Below are positions 10,225 to 21,684 of a stretch of DNA of 64,000 bases, piece by piece. The notes below the pieces were generated by a model. It was not told where the DNA came from. It did no database searches and saw only the letters and a list, made by a program, of their open reading frames with translations. Origin of the DNA: Gonocerus acuteangulatus (taxonomy: Eukaryota > Arthropoda > Insecta > Hemiptera > Coreidae); assembly GCA_946811695.1 (NCBI GenBank), contig OX328132.1, positions 130,234,208-130,298,207 of the forward strand, written 5' to 3'. How positions within the stretch are numbered: position 1 is the stretch's first letter; the number at the start of each line of letters is the position of its first letter. The translations under genes and the position numbers were made by a program.

Positions 10225-13200
10225 AATGAATATCTGAATGAATGAAAAGTTTTATTCTTATTCCGGGACAGAAGTCCCATAGGAATAATTTTGAAATTAC
10301 AAAATAATTTTGAATTTTACGTATAAACTTAAAAACTTATAAATGCTATCAGTATCAATATATAGTGTACAGCTTCAATATAGACTAGGTGTTGGGTAAA
10401 ACTTGGAGGGATAGAAGGTGGTGGAAGAGATGGGATTTAAAGGTTTCTAGGTTGGTAGAATGGCGGACAAACGAAGGCAAGGAATTCCATAGCGAGGTGG
10501 CACGGGTGACGAATGATTTTTCGAATATTGCTGTTCGGTGGGAAGGAATATAAAGATCGGAAGGACGAGATCGGGTGTTACGGGAGTGAACCGAGGATTT
10601 AAATTTAAGAAGTTGAAAAATATAAGAAGGTCTACGGGATTGAATTACTTTGTAAAGGACTGAGCCGAGGAAGTACTGACGACGATAAAGAGGGAATAGC
10701 CAATTTAGCTCCTGGTAGAAATGTGATATGTGGGAGTCTCTGGGGATCCCGAGGATAAAATGAATGAAACAGTTCATGAGGCGTTTGAGTTTTGCCTCGA
10801 GATCGCCAGAAAGTCCACCGTACACCAAACAACCATAGTCAAACTGGGGGAATAATAGGGAAGTTACGAGGAGTTGATGGGTCTTTGTTGGCAGGAGATG
10901 GCGGGAGAGGTTGAGCTGTCTCAGGATAAATATGGACCGACGGGAAATTTGGGAAATATGATTCTTCCAGGAAAGGTTCTGATCAAATATGATCCCAAGA
11001 TTTTTAACTGATTTACAATATTTTATAGGGATGCTGTTAAGGTAAAGGGCTGGAAAAGGGGAAGTAGAACTTATGAGGGATTGGGAGCCTATAACAATGG
11101 CTTTGGATTTGTCTGGATTCAGGGAAAGCTTATTAGCTGCGGCCCAAGCATTGATGTTATTAAGATCTACTTGCAGCTTGTCTACAGCATCTCGTAGCAA
11201 AGAGGGCTTAAAGGATAGGTAGATTTGGGTATCGTCAGCGTAAAGATTAAACTTGGAATGAACTATGGAAAGAGGAAGATCATTGATGTAAACAGAAAAT
11301 AGAGTTGGGGATAACGAGGAGCCCTGCGGTACACCACGGGAAAGAGGAAGAGGGCTAGAAGGATTGCTGTCGGGGATGACCACGTATTGGGATCGATTGG
11401 ATAGAAAGGATTGGAACCAGCTAATGGCATTGTTGGAAAAGGAAAGAGATTGGAGTTTGGTGAGGAGGATTTGATGGTCTACGGTATCAAATGCTTTTGA
11501 AAAATCTAGGAGAACTAGAATAGTGAGCTGTTGGTTATCTATGGCAGTTTGAATGTCATGGGTGATTTTTATGAGCGCTGATTGAGTGGAGTATGACGGA
11601 CGGAAGCCAGACTGGAGAGGGTTAAGGAGATTATTTTGTTCAAGGTGGTTGGATACTTGAGATTGGACCAGGCGCTCTAAAGGTTTGGAAAAATTGGATA
11701 GAAGGGAGATAGGACGGAAATCCTTCGGAGAGCAGGGGTTTGATATTTTGTTAAGAGGGCAAACCAATGCTGTTTTCCATTGAGAAGGAAAAGTCGAGTT
11801 TTGAAGGGAATAGTTGTATATGTGGAGAAGGATAAGAAGGATTGCGGGTAAGCAGGCCTTAATCAGTTTAACGGGAACACAGTCTGGACCGTAGTCATTG
11901 GTTCGGGATTGAAGGACCGCGGTTAGAAGATCTTCTGGGGTAATATAGGAGAAGTAGAAGTTGTTGGAATTAAAAGGTAGTTTGGAAGGTATAGGAGGAC
12001 TGGATAGGACTGAGGGAGAAGATACAAAGTGAGCATTAAGAACATCAGGGGATAATGAGATAGAGCAAGGACGGTTAGTTTTGCAAAGGGAAAGTTTACA
12101 AAGGATTGACCATTTTGTTTTAGAGTCAGGAGCATTGGATAGGGATTGGTGGACGTAGAGGGACTTAGCTCGACGGTTGGAGGATTGGGTGAGGTTACGC
12201 AAGTATTTGTAGGAGGAGTAATCTTGAGGAAGACGGGTCCGTCTAAATTCTCTTCTCGCTGCTTCTCTTCTTTTTATTAATGATTTGAGCTCGGGTGTAA
12301 GCCAGGGAGCAGGAGGACGGTTGAACCGGCGGGTTTGAAGAGGAGCATGGGAATCTAAAAGGGAGTGGAGGTGATGAGTTAAGAAGTTAACCATGTCATC
12401 TATGGAGTCAGAGGAATAAATGGAATCGTAAGGAAAGTTTTCTAAATCAGGTTCTAATTGTTCAAAGGACAGAGAATTAAGGTTACGAAACGTAAAGAAT
12501 TTGTTTGTGATAGTAGGGATAGGTAAATCAAAAGTTATTTGAATAAGATCATGAGAAGAAAGGAAGGGCACAGGGTGTTGAGATGAGGCGAGGAGTTTAT
12601 CCTGGGAGTCGAGGATAAAGAGATCAAGCCAGGTATCAGAGGACTGGGAGTGATGGGTAGGTGAATAGGGAACCACAAAAAGATTAAGTGAAAAGAATAG
12701 TTCAGAAAGGTAGGTAACGTCAGGGGATTCGACAAGAAGATTGGTATTGAAGTCACCAGCAAGAATTACATGGGAATAACAGGGGACTAACTGATAAAGG
12801 AAGGTTTCAAAAGATTGGTCATATGGCACACGGGGAGGACGATATACAACGGAAAAGAGGAGAGGTGAAGAAGACGTTGATATCTCGGCAAAAATATACT
12901 CAAGGTGAGGAAGATCAGACGGAGGTGAAAGAAAAAGGATTTTAGACTTTAAACTATCATGAACAAAGAGGCCCACACCTCCTCCTGTTCTGTCTTCTCT
13001 GTCATGACGTAAGAGGGTATAGTTGGGAAGGGAAACTCGAGAGGAAGGGATAAAAGGTTTGAGCCAGGTTTCCGTAACAGCTATAATATGATGAAAATTT
13101 TCGTTAAAATAGAGGAGGAATTCATCGTAGTGTGCAAGAAGGGATTGGGCGTTAACGTGACAGGATATCAGGACATTAGTCATGACGGGGATTTATGGAA

Positions 13201-13300
13201 AACTAAACTCAGGAAGACGTTGTTGGGTGTGGAACTGATGGAAGAAAAAAAGGAAGTGGATGGAACATACAATATACAAATACTAATTACATTCGAATAA
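10225..13300 (-). mobile_element. Non-LTR retrotransposon (CR1/Jockey group)
   Basis: Minus-strand LINE. The intact EN-RT ORF is at 10385-13183. The 3' UTR has a GGGACTTCTGTCCC hairpin and ends near 10225 in short ATTC-type repeats (TTCATTCATTCA-like) instead of poly(A), a style common in CR1/Jockey-group elements. No ORF1 is found upstream of 13183, so the copy is probably 5'-truncated or belongs to an ORF1-less lineage. The 5' boundary is approximate. Confidence 0.7.
10385..13183 (-). CDS. LINE endonuclease-reverse transcriptase ORF, 932 aa
   Basis: Full-length polyprotein with no internal stop. An APE-type endonuclease fills residues 1 to about 220: TETW with catalytic Glu38, GDFN at 143-146 with Asp144 and Asn146, and SHD at 210-212 with His211. 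The reverse transcriptase core spans about 440-720: FSKAFDTVDH near 561-570, GVPQGS near 617-622 and the catalytic YADD at 648-651. The C-terminal part has no recognised RNase H. It nicks target DNA and primes cDNA synthesis of its own RNA (target-primed reverse transcription). The wording of the RT motifs (KAFDTVDH, LYADDTQI) points to the CR1/Jockey group. Start is ATG at 13183. Confidence 0.85.
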   Translation of the reverse strand: MTNVLISCHVNAQSLLAHYDEFLLYFNENFHHIIAVTETWLKPFIPSSRVSLPNYTLLRHDREDRTGGGVGLFVHDSLKSKILFLSPPSDLPHLEYIFAEISTSSSPLLFSVVYRPPRVPYDQSFETFLYQLVPCYSHVILAGDFNTNLLVESPDVTYLSELFFSLNLFVVPYSPTHHSQSSDTWLDLFILDSQDKLLASSQHPVPFLSSHDLIQITFDLPIPTITNKFFTFRNLNSLSFEQLEPDLENFPYDSIYSSDSIDDMVNFLTHHLHSLLDSHAPLQTRRFNRPPAPWLTPELKSLIKRREAARREFRRTRLPQDYSSYKYLRNLTQSSNRRAKSLYVHQSLSNAPDSKTKWSILCKLSLCKTNRPCSISLSPDVLNAHFVSSPSVLSSPPIPSKLPFNSNNFYFSYITPEDLLTAVLQSRTNDYGPDCVPVKLIKACLPAILLILLHIYNYSLQNSTFPSQWKTALVCPLNKISNPCSPKDFRPISLLSNFSKPLERLVQSQVSNHLEQNNLLNPLQSGFRPSYSTQSALIKITHDIQTAIDNQQLTILVLLDFSKAFDTVDHQILLTKLQSLSFSNNAISWFQSFLSNRSQYVVIPDSNPSSPLPLSRGVPQGSSLSPTLFSVYINDLPLSIVHSKFNLYADDTQIYLSFKPSLLRDAVDKLQVDLNNINAWAAANKLSLNPDKSKAIVIGSQSLISSTSPFPALYLNSIPIKYCKSVKNLGIIFDQNLSWKNHISQISRRSIFILRQLNLSRHLLPTKTHQLLVTSLLFPQFDYGCLVYGGLSGDLEAKLKRLMNCFIHFILGIPRDSHISHFYQELNWLFPLYRRQYFLGSVLYKVIQSRRPSYIFQLLKFKSSVHSRNTRSRPSDLYIPSHRTAIFEKSFVTRATSLWNSLPSFVRHSTNLETFKSHLFHHLLSLQVLPNT

Positions 13301-13770
13301 TTATAAAAAACAAAAACTAAATATTTACCAAAATAGCAATAATTAAAATCAAAATAATAATACTGGCCAGTATATAATAAGTAACAAAAATACCTGGATA
13401 CTAAGTGAAAATTACCTCTGGCAGATGAATAAATATAATTTCTAATTATATAGCATATAAAAGTCCTTAATAAAAATATAAATATTAAATTTGTTTTAAT
13501 GAAAAATAAAAGAAAATTGCTGGTGAATTTAAATAATTGATGGTAAATTTCAATTAGACTTCTTTATTACAGACTTTTCCATACCCGTGGTTGCGTATGT
13601 TGACAAATTTAGTTGTTTACATTAGCTCTCATAACCCGCATAACAGTGAACTGTAGTGCTTAATAACTTCTTTCCCAGTTGAAAGCGAGTGCATCAAAAT
13701 ACGTTATTGTACAAAATTTGAAAGAAATCAGTTTTGAGGACACAAAACTTCAGTTCTACCGTACAATTAA

Positions 13771-14234
13771 AAAAAGTCCGACTCGCAAGAACTGCATCAT
13801 CTTAGCGCAGTTCCGTTCTTATCCCTAGACTCATTTGGAATGATTAAAATAGAAGCAGTTATTATATTGGGTCCACATTTCTAGTAAGGTCTTGATTTAT
13901 GATCTTACCTGGATGGGACGGCCAACCCTAGGAAGGCCCCCGCTACGCAGTTGAAAAGCTATATCTTGAAATCCATATCTCTAACATTAAATTGTTTTTC
14001 TTATTATTTATGGTTTCATTCGTTTTCCTAGGCCAAGAAGCCTATAAAACAAGTACTTGCAAGCATATGAAGTAAGCGGAACGATTTTTTTCGCGCGACA
14101 TTCGCTCCAAAAACCATGTTCCAGTGGACGGATTCTGCTGGTTAACGAACTTGACCTTTCAAATTAAATGAAAGATTTTTGTACGAAATTTCATCAAAAT
14201 CACACCATTTTTGAGCTGTCAGGGCCGCGAACAG

Positions 14235-14299
<65 letters not shown>

Positions 14300-14437
14300 A
14301 ATTTGAACCACCGTTATTTTTGTTCTCTAGGGGTTCTGAAATGCAAAATTTTCTAGTCGGCACTTCCGTATTGCGTCATGAGATCAACCTTATAAGCGGG
14401 GTTCCTCCCTATGGGGGAGGGAGGAACCGCGCTAAAA
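13771..14437. mobile_element. Helentron-like (DINE-type) repeat, copy 1
   Basis: A 667-bp unit beginning AAAAAAAGTCCGACTCGC and ending in a strong hairpin (GGTTCCTCCC / GGGAGGAACC) followed by GCTAAAA. The core is a pure (AT)n run (14239-14297). The same ends and parts of the body recur in reverse at 48393-50463. A microsatellite core, a terminal stem-loop with CTAA and no long terminal inverted repeats fit the non-autonomous Helitron/Helentron style (DINE/HINE), but insertion-site evidence is missing. No coding capacity. Confidence 0.45.
14239..14297. repeat. (AT)n microsatellite
   Basis: Uninterrupted AT dinucleotides forming the core of the Helentron-like repeat. Apparent ORFs with poly-(Ile-Tyr) on both strands are artefacts. 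Confidence 0.9.
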
Positions 14438-14862
14438 ACAAATCAGTGTATCAAAATTCTGTTGTCTTCTCGCTGTGTTTATGTCAAATCATCATCGTCC
14501 ATGTACCTGAAGAAGTTACACATTTTAATGCATTGTAGAACGGCATCTCATTTTGTCCGACAAGGCTCATTACGGCTTTGTATGTCGCAGTTTTTAAGAG
14601 CATGGGTTGGCTGTACGGAGATGGAAAGTCAATAGTGGACCTCACACAGGACTTGATTCCAATATTAAAGTGACCAGAACTGCTTCCTGATTGTATTAGA
14701 AGATAGAGATCATTTTTAAATCCATGAAAATGTTCTGACCTGAAAAGCCCCAAAAATGGAGCTGCCTCCTTATTGCTGCACACCAAACAGTTGTTATATG
14801 TTAAAGGAATTTATTTACATACGTATTTTTAAATTCGATACATTATTATTTATGCATAAAAA

Positions 14863-14930
<68 letters not shown>

Positions 14931-15141
14931 TACGGCGCATCAACAAATCTTGGCTATTAGCGCCGCAATATTTATATTATTTTGAGTATGTGTACATGTT
15001 ATTTAATTATTATTATATACCTATTTTATAAATAAAACCTCCCAAAAATAAGAAAAGAACTAAGAAAAATGTTGCATATGTATGTGGCTCACTTGCAAAC
15101 AACAAACGTATATAAATCTGTATAGAATCATTTACATACAT
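14438..15141. other. Intronic interval with MITE end and (AT)n/poly-T tract
   Basis: Contains a lone copy of the MITE terminus (about 14761-14783), an (AT)n run (about 14867-14912) followed by a T-run, and just after it a short motif (about 14932-14970) whose complement resembles sequence in the 3' non-coding region of the errantivirus-like element (about 23818-23860). No gene is seen. Confidence 0.4.
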
Positions 15142-15502
15142 CAATGTTTCTCAAACTTTGTTGGGTACTGCCCACATTAGGAAACATTGAATGCCCAACG
15201 CCCCCAGAAATTCATCCTCAGTTTTTACTGAAAACCTGAGCGAAATGTTTGGACAGTGTTGCTGTGACTGATTTTCAAAGTACACTGAATTTAGGCTGTA
15301 TAAAATAAACTGAATTGCAGGACATACAAAAATTTAAATTTAAATGCAGGGAATGTGTTTAAAGATTATTTTAAATTTATCCACTCTATTATACTGTCCA
15401 CCAACCATTTAGCGCACTACAAGATTAATTTAAATTTCAATTGCCCCTCAGATAGCCTCAGCGCCCACTGGGGGGCAGTACTGTCCACTTTGAGAACCTA
15501 TG
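15142..15502. mobile_element. hAT-like MITE (degenerate)
   Basis: Termini CAATGTTTCTCAAACTTTG at left, and at right the imperfect complement, reading inward as CATAGGTTCTCAAAGTGGAC. Both are followed by a GTACTGCCC motif. TTTCTCAAAC-type termini with GTACTGCCC-like inner sequence are seen in hAT-derived MITEs. The flanking octamers are only about 5/8 alike, so any target duplication is decayed. No coding capacity. Confidence 0.45.
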
Positions 15503-16244
15503 ATCTACAGTAACACCATTTACCTTTTTTGGGCATTTTGGAATTCCCTTATCTATTAGTTGTAGGATCGATATAGCATTTGGTGACAAAACAGGTTTAT
15601 CAACCAGAAGAAGGATGTATTTCGTGCCTTTAAAGTGAAAATTATTTATAAGGCATTGTTGTTATTGATTAAGAAAATCAAACTCAAAGTCTAATGTATG
15701 TTTCCTGGACTGTAGAGTTTGAAAAGAGGGAAACTCTTTCCTAGCATTAATGCTTAGACAGCTGTGTTTACACTTACCTCCTCTTCACCATGACCGATAG
15801 TAGACAACTCAAAAGAATGTGTTTCTTGTTACCACTTTGTATATTATAAACAGGTCCCTATGCATTTTACCTATGACATTTCAGAGTACCATGGATTGTT
15901 TATCCTACAACTGGTTGATCCTTACACTCTATGGCATTATAGAAGATTTATACTGTATTTAGTTGTTATATAAGCATTATCTATGGCATGTTAAAAATTA
16001 AAATTACAAAGTTATTTAAATATTATACTTAAACAGTTCTTTTTTTTTTAATATCTAGACGGACCTATGTTTTTGGACTATTAATAATTCTGACAAATTT
16101 ATTTTTACATCCTCTTTATAAATAAGTTGACTGCCTCTTCCTTTTAGACTAAATAGCCATAGATGATTACTTAAGTTCTTCTTTTATCAGCATGTTTATT
16201 CTCTTTTTATTCTTATATCAATAGTTTGTTTTGTTTTATTTTAG

Positions 16245-16499
16245 GTATGAAAATGCTTTAATTGTTGAACAACTCAAGCTTTATGAAGTGCTTGTCTCTT
16301 ATTCAAATGAAAAACTTCTAAAACAAGACTTATTTCACCGAACATTATTGAAGCTGCTCAGATCCTGTTTAGACATATGTTTCTCTGTTGAAGTTGAAAA
16401 GCGACTAGTAGTTCTTTTGAATCATTTGTGTGTTTCATTTATCCATCAAAATGATCTCCTGTATAATTTTTTTGAAAGAAGGACTAATGACTCACCTAA
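16245..16499 (+). CDS. FHIP1 exon 3, residues 114-199
   Basis: The acceptor TTTTAG ends at 16244 and the donor GTGAGT starts at 16500. The first base completes codon 114 (ATG). The 85-residue helical segment (LFHRTLLKLLRSC, CFSVEVEKRLVVLLNHLC, HQNDLLYNFF) matches the RAI16-like domain, in which FHIPs have a conserved LLxLLxxC helix and an LLxxLC helix. It ends with two bases of a lysine codon completed in exon 4. Reading through the donor meets a stop immediately, as expected for an intron. Confidence 0.85.
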
Positions 16500-16879
16500 G
16501 TGAGTTAGAAGTACACAGAGTTGAGTTCTTAAGTCCAACTAACATTTAGAGTTAAATTAACTTATTTAGTGATTTTTATTAACCATAGACTGTATTTTTT
16601 GATGGGGCTGTCTGCTGCATGAATAAGTTATTAAAATAGTTTCTGAATAAGAAATTGGCTGTCTATAATAAATTGTATAGTTTTTAATGATAAAGAAATT
16701 AATTACTTTCATTTCCAATCAGTTCTGTGTAGCTGTTAAAAGAGAAATGAAATATATTTGGTTTCAACTGGCCAAAAAAGTTGGGAATTTTTATAGGTGT
16801 GGAATAAATGTTGGGAATTAACCAATTTTTATTTTTTTTTCAAATGCCAGAAAAATTTACAAAGCTATATATCGCATTG

Positions 16880-17240
16880 GAATTTAACCCTTTCCTTAAT
16901 AAAGACTTCTGTAGAAGTCGAAACGTGCCGTGCCCTGGAACGAAGGACTTGACTAGCAGTCGAGAGCTGCCGTGCCCCTGGAATGAAGGACTTGTACAGC
17001 AGTCCAACCCTCCTCTCTCGTTTTCCAGCTCCCTATGGCTGGATTTTGACTTTGAGGCAGTTAAGCAAGGACTGAGGGAAGCTTTAGCTACTTCTTTCAT
17101 CACTAGGTATCGGAGGAATTAACAATTTGTGTTGAGAGAGCTACGGATTATGGATACCTGGGTCGGGCTCGAAAAAATTAACACTGCCAGTGGTAGATCC
17201 AACTCGATCCAAATTGAAAAGGAGGGTGGATTTTTCTCTG
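16880..17240. repeat. Unclassified GC-richer repeat with CGAAACG hairpin
   Basis: This patch is clearly less AT-rich than its surroundings and carries duplicated pieces (GAACGAAGGACTTG and GAATGAAGGACTTG; GACTAGCAGTCGAG and TACAGCAGTCCAAC). It starts with a hairpin AAGACTTCTGTAGAAGTC followed by GAAACG, like the hairpins at 4018 and 45574. Open frames of about 90-104 codons on both strands have no recognisable domain. Possibly a SINE-like or Penelope-related fragment. Confidence 0.35.
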
Positions 17241-18140
17241 TTTTAATAAAAAAAAAAAAAAGAGGCTATTTATTTATTTAGCTTCATTGATTTGTATATA
17301 CATCATTAAAAAAAATTATCAGACTAAAAAATATAGAGTATAATAAAATTTATTGGAGCATCTAATTACATAATTCAACCTAAATATTTTGGGCTAAAAA
17401 GAAAACGTCAATAAATAATGAAATAAAGTTTTCCTACAATTAGAAATTCTAAGGGAGGAAATTATATGAACGTTTGCATACACATAGAGAGGAGGGCGAG
17501 AATATCTTCGTAACCTGGGCCCGGCCAGGTAGATAGATTGCCGTACTACAGGATCGGCCAGCCTCTACTACGCACCATAAGCTAAGGGTTAAGTGGTGAC
17601 TTATGTTTCACGGAAGCATACACTGACTTGTTTATCAATGTATAGGAAATGTCATTCAGGAATTACGTTGTTAGTATTGTTCAAACATGGTGTTCTATGG
17701 AGTCTTAATAAATAGCATAAAAAGGATTATGATTAATGATGAATGTAAGCAGCATAACACATTAATTGGTATTATAAAGAATGTTTATACTAATGATTAT
17801 TAGTATTTTTTTAATAGCATAGATTTTTAGGGATGGTTTGTCTGTAAAAGGTTACCATCCTTTTATAGCTAGGATTGGAGTGATGCTTTTTTTAATTTTG
17901 AATAAAACGTCACCACCCCTATGGGAGTCGACCATACATCCCAAGCACAGAATGTTGATGGCGATTATTTCTGTAATATTTAGTAAATGCTTTCATGCTG
18001 TGGATATTCTGGTATTTTATTTGTAAATGAACAGTGATGTTTTTTCTCTCTTTATGTTAAACTAACCAAATTGAGCACTATTTCTTATTATAGTTATAAT
18101 ATTTTAATTGAAATTATTATATTGTATATATTTATACGAG
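17241..18140. other. Intron 3 interval, no gene
   Basis: AT-rich, with a patch (about 17490-17580: CCTGGGCCCGGCCAGGTAGA) of higher GC that may be a repeat remnant. Nothing else is supported. Confidence 0.3.
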
Positions 18141-18313
18141 TACGAAGACAAGGTATGGTTGGGATTCGGCTAGGAGAAAAAAACGTCAGACCTTCAGGAA
18201 GTAATCTGTATTGGATGTTTCTTCCTGAAGGTCTGACGTTTTTTTCTCCTAGCCGAATCCCAACCATACCTTGTCTTCGTATCACTGCAACGGCTAACTA
18301 TCTCCATCTCCAC
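18141..18313. mobile_element. 173-bp foldback element with 12-bp TSD
   Basis: Two arms of about 64 bp are near-perfect inverse complements separated by a short loop (around 18204-18220). The 12-mer TATTTATACGAG flanks the unit exactly (18129-18140 and 18314-18325). The right side has a 32-33-nt extension beyond the arm containing ACGGCTAACTATCT, almost the same as the extension of the 3308-4159 element. The arm also shares ATGGTTGGGATTCGGCTA with that element. The two are clearly one family; Penelope-like origin is inferred. Confidence 0.65.
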
Positions 18314-18533
18314 TATTTATACGAGCAGTTAATTACTCACTTCATTAAAAAATAATCACATTTTGCTCAACATTTCAGAAATGGTGTGTAGAAGTTATTT
18401 ATTTTTATGGATTTATTTTTAATCATTCATTTAATTCAAGTGACACAAGTTGGAATTTTGGTTAAAAACAGATAAAATAATAGAAGTATTTGAAAATTTA
18501 TAAATTATTTTAATCTACATAATTTTTCTATAG

Positions 18534-18684
18534 GTTCATTATTTTTTCATTGCTAATCCCATATGTCCACCGAGAAGGAACTCTTGGTCAGCAAGCACGG
18601 GATTCACTACTTCTTTGCATGGCTCTATCCAAGCAAAATGATGCTCTTGCCGAATATATCGCAATTTATTCTAACATTTGCCCT
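18534..18684 (+). CDS. FHIP1 exon 4, residues 199-249
   Basis: The acceptor TTCTATAG ends at 18533 and the donor GTAAGT starts at 18685. The first base completes the exon-3 lysine codon. It encodes FIIFSLLIPYVHREGTLG, then QQARDSLLLCMALS. This is one of the most conserved stretches of FHIP proteins (LLIPYxHREGxxGQQARDxLLLCM), and the best single diagnostic in the window. It ends in phase 0 after NICP. The following T-rich tract is intronic. Confidence 0.95.
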
Positions 18685-19605
18685 GTAAGTATTTATTTTT
18701 ATTTTTTTATTTATTTATTTTTTTTTTATTTTTTTTTTTTTTACTTTTTAATAAATAAAATAAAGATTTTGTCTCGTATAGAATCAAGTCGTTTCATGAT
18801 ATTTTCCCAATAAAAGATACTTTACCAGATACCCTTCAGACGATTTCTGTCTGTATGTTCAATTAAATTTTATTCACTGGTGGCTTAATGGTGACTGTAG
18901 GATTTTTGACATTTTGATAATATTTCTAATATCCCTCTCTTAAAACATAAGTTTTAAATTAAAACAAATTATTAGGTAGGACCAAAGTTATGAAGGCTTG
19001 AGTAATTTGAAATGATAAATATTTTTTAGTAAACCCTAGTTGCTAAGGAGTGAGAATTTCTAACCAGCTGTTTTACTATTGTAGACTGGGTTTTGTTGTA
19101 TGTAGTGTGAGTGACATAAACCTTACAGTTATTTTTGTGATTTAAATAAAGATATTATGTATTTATTTGACAATTTTATGTAATGCCAAGGGCTTTAAAC
19201 AGGTTTGAAATGGATTTATTTAATTAGTGACCTAATTTATTAGCTCTCACAAATTTAATACTAACTTAATTTATTAGTTCGTACAAAATTAAGGATTTGT
19301 TTTTTAAGGTTCATCAGTTTCTATTGCCATAAGCTCTATTACTATCTTCTTTTTATGCATTTTTCCTGATAAGATGTTTATTTTAAAACAAGCATAAATT
19401 AAAATTGTTCAAACTTCATAAACTGTGAATGTTTTAAAAATAATGCCCTTATCTTTTAAGGTGGGGACTAAATAAGTATAAGGGATAACAAAACAAAGCA
19501 CTTTTTTATTTTTATTGTGATATTGATATGATTTTTTTAAATCAGCAATTAAATTCGCTTCTGTGCCAATTTGGAAATCATAACTCTGTTGTTTTTTCTT
19601 CCTAG

Positions 19606-19851
19606 GTATTAGCAACTGGATTAAGCGGTTTATATTCATTACTGCCTAGGAAACTCAATGTAGAAGTTGATGATTGGTATTGTCTCACCCCTGATGATGT
19701 TAATGACATTTCTGAACTTGCAGCATTTATGAACTCTCTAGAGTTCTGTAATGCTGCTGTACAAGTGGCACATCCTCTTCTTGTGAAAAATATTCTTGCT
19801 TATTTGTACCAGGGGTTCCTACTTCCTGTTATGGGACCTGCATTACTTCAA
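19606..19851 (+). CDS. FHIP1 exon 5, residues 250-331
   Basis: The acceptor TTCCTAG ends at 19605; the donor GTAATC starts at 19852 (GT followed by AATC, weaker than consensus). Eighty-two complete codons: VLATGLSGLYSLLPR, then the DDWYCL and FMNSLEFCNAAVQVAHP motifs and QGFLLPVMGPAL. All are typical of the FHIP core (LATGLSGLYSxLPR; SLEFCNAVIQVAHP). Phase 0 at both ends. The next intron is 12 kb and holds the errantivirus-like element. Confidence 0.95.
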
Positions 19852-20343
19852 GTAATCTTCCTAACTTTTTGATCTAATTTATGTATACAATACTCATGGC
19901 AGTACCTAGTTAAATAGATGTCTCTTTTGTTTTGTTACATTCATGCCACTAGCACTGCAAGTATCATTCGGTCCCAGTTATGGAAGTAAGCAAAGACATT
20001 TATATCCTTATGCTTGCCTGAAATTGTTTTCTTACATGCATGTTTTTTGTATACATGTAAATAGTATCCCTGTTATATGTGTATTTATTTTACTGCTTTT
20101 TTTGCTGTAATCTGTGATTAATTGTGTATTAGCTCTTTTAATTTCAACAGTCTTCTTCTTACCTGTTATGTGGAAATCTTCTTATGATGTCCACCATTTT
20201 GGATTTTATCATTGAAATCCAAATGCTGCTTTATCATAAATTCTAACGTTTTAATTTTGTACACAAATTTAAATTTATAGAAATAAATTATTCTATTTGG
20301 AGAAAATATGTAGAAGTAAAGGTATCTTATCTTATCAAGCTTA

Positions 20344-20391
<48 letters not shown>

Positions 20392-21034
20392 CATGAAGAT
20401 CTATACACACAATTACTCAACATTGCAATATACACATAAATTTACATATTTTTACATTATGTGCTGTGGTGTCTTATTACATTAATGGAATTTGTGACAA
20501 AGAATTTCTGAATTAAATCTTCCAGAAACTCTTTCAATTTAATTAAACATTCTACAAATAAAGTTAAGATTTTTTTTTTTCCATGGATGCACAATAATGA
20601 TGGATAATTGTAGCATGTGTTTATGGTATGATGAGGAAATATTTAAAGAAATAATATTTTATTTGTCATGAATAGATAGTGCTTTTGTTTCTTATTATTT
20701 TTTAAGTTACATTAGTCAGAAATTTCCAAATAAAACTAGTGGCAACTAAAAGTCCCCTATTGTGGATTCTAGGTTCCATGAATGTCTACATACAAAATTG
20801 AATTTTTTATTATTTATATATGGCCAAGGTCAAAAGAATAGTACTCCAATTCTCTTTGTACTATTTATTATTTGTACGCCCAACTTGAATTTCCTTACAA
20901 TTTGCAAATGTTAAATATATAAAAAAAGTTTCCATTCAACTTTTATAAAATGTATACCTATTGAAATCAAACAAAAATATTCACAGGAATATTTCGCTGA
21001 AACAAAATTATTTTCTGCAGTAAACTCCCCCTTA
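19852..21034. other. Intron 5 proximal part, (AT)n only
   Basis: AT-rich intron sequence with an (AT)n run at about 20346-20389. No gene or clear element is seen. Confidence 0.4.
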
Positions 21035-21681
21035 GGCTGTACCTACATTAGACCCGTATTTCGCCCCATCGATCCGATCCGATCCGATTTAGTCACAGCT
21101 TGTTAGTAATGACCTCGTAGTGAAGTGAAAATGAGTGATTAAGTTAAGAAATACCACCTAATAAGCATAGAAACCTTCGATTAGGTTGAATGTTGGAGGT
21201 AAGAGAAGTATTGGTATTCATATTTTAAAATTATTTATAAGAAAGGTAACTAGAAGGTTAAAAGCATTGGAAGGTTATAAACATTAGAAGGTTATAAATA
21301 TTGGAAGGTTATAGACATTGGATGGTTATAACATCTTTCCACACAATTTAATAAACAAGGGAAACAAAAAACAAAAATGTGAATTGACAGATTTGTTCTA
21401 AATGTTATTTCCTTTGATATAAAAAACAATGCATTGAAATCGGCTAAGATTTAGAACCTGTAGACCTTTTTGAAACACAATATGTGGGTTGGCGCCATTT
21501 TGTTTTGTCGGTCCGAAATCGGTCTAGAAACAAACAAGTTTGAATGGCCAAGAATCGGTGGCCGTTGGATTGGATCGGGGTGGGACCAATGTAGGCACCT
21601 CCTACATGCATGTGTTTGTTTTTCTTCCGACAGTCGGTGGCTATTGGGTCGGATCGGAATGGGTCCAGTGTAGGTGCACCC
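21035..21681. mobile_element. PIF/Harbinger-type MITE with TTA TSD
   Basis: Flanked by TTA (21032-21034 and 21682-21684). The ends are inverse complements: GGCTGTACCTACATTAGACCC at left and, inward from the right, GGGTGCACCTACACTGGACC. Several GATCCGATCC-type repeats lie next to both ends. A 3-bp TTA duplication with GGGT/GGCT termini is characteristic of PIF/Harbinger. A second, internal copy of the right terminus lies at about 21568-21603, giving a nested end. No transposase is readable. Confidence 0.6.
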
Positions 21682-21684
21682 TTA

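Larger units (their letters stand above)
9230..13770. mobile_element. Long-TIR element interrupted by a LINE
   Basis: Inverted repeats of about 190 bp bound the interval: about 9230-9425, and its diverged complement at about 13580-13770. Shared pieces include TTAAGCACTA and AACGTATTTT. Inside are a 160-bp hairpin, a Merlin-like transposase C-terminal ORF, and a LINE that accounts for about 3 kb. The simplest reading is an older DNA transposon, possibly of the Merlin superfamily, later split by the LINE. Target duplication is not evident; the outer ends are approximate. Confidence 0.45.
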
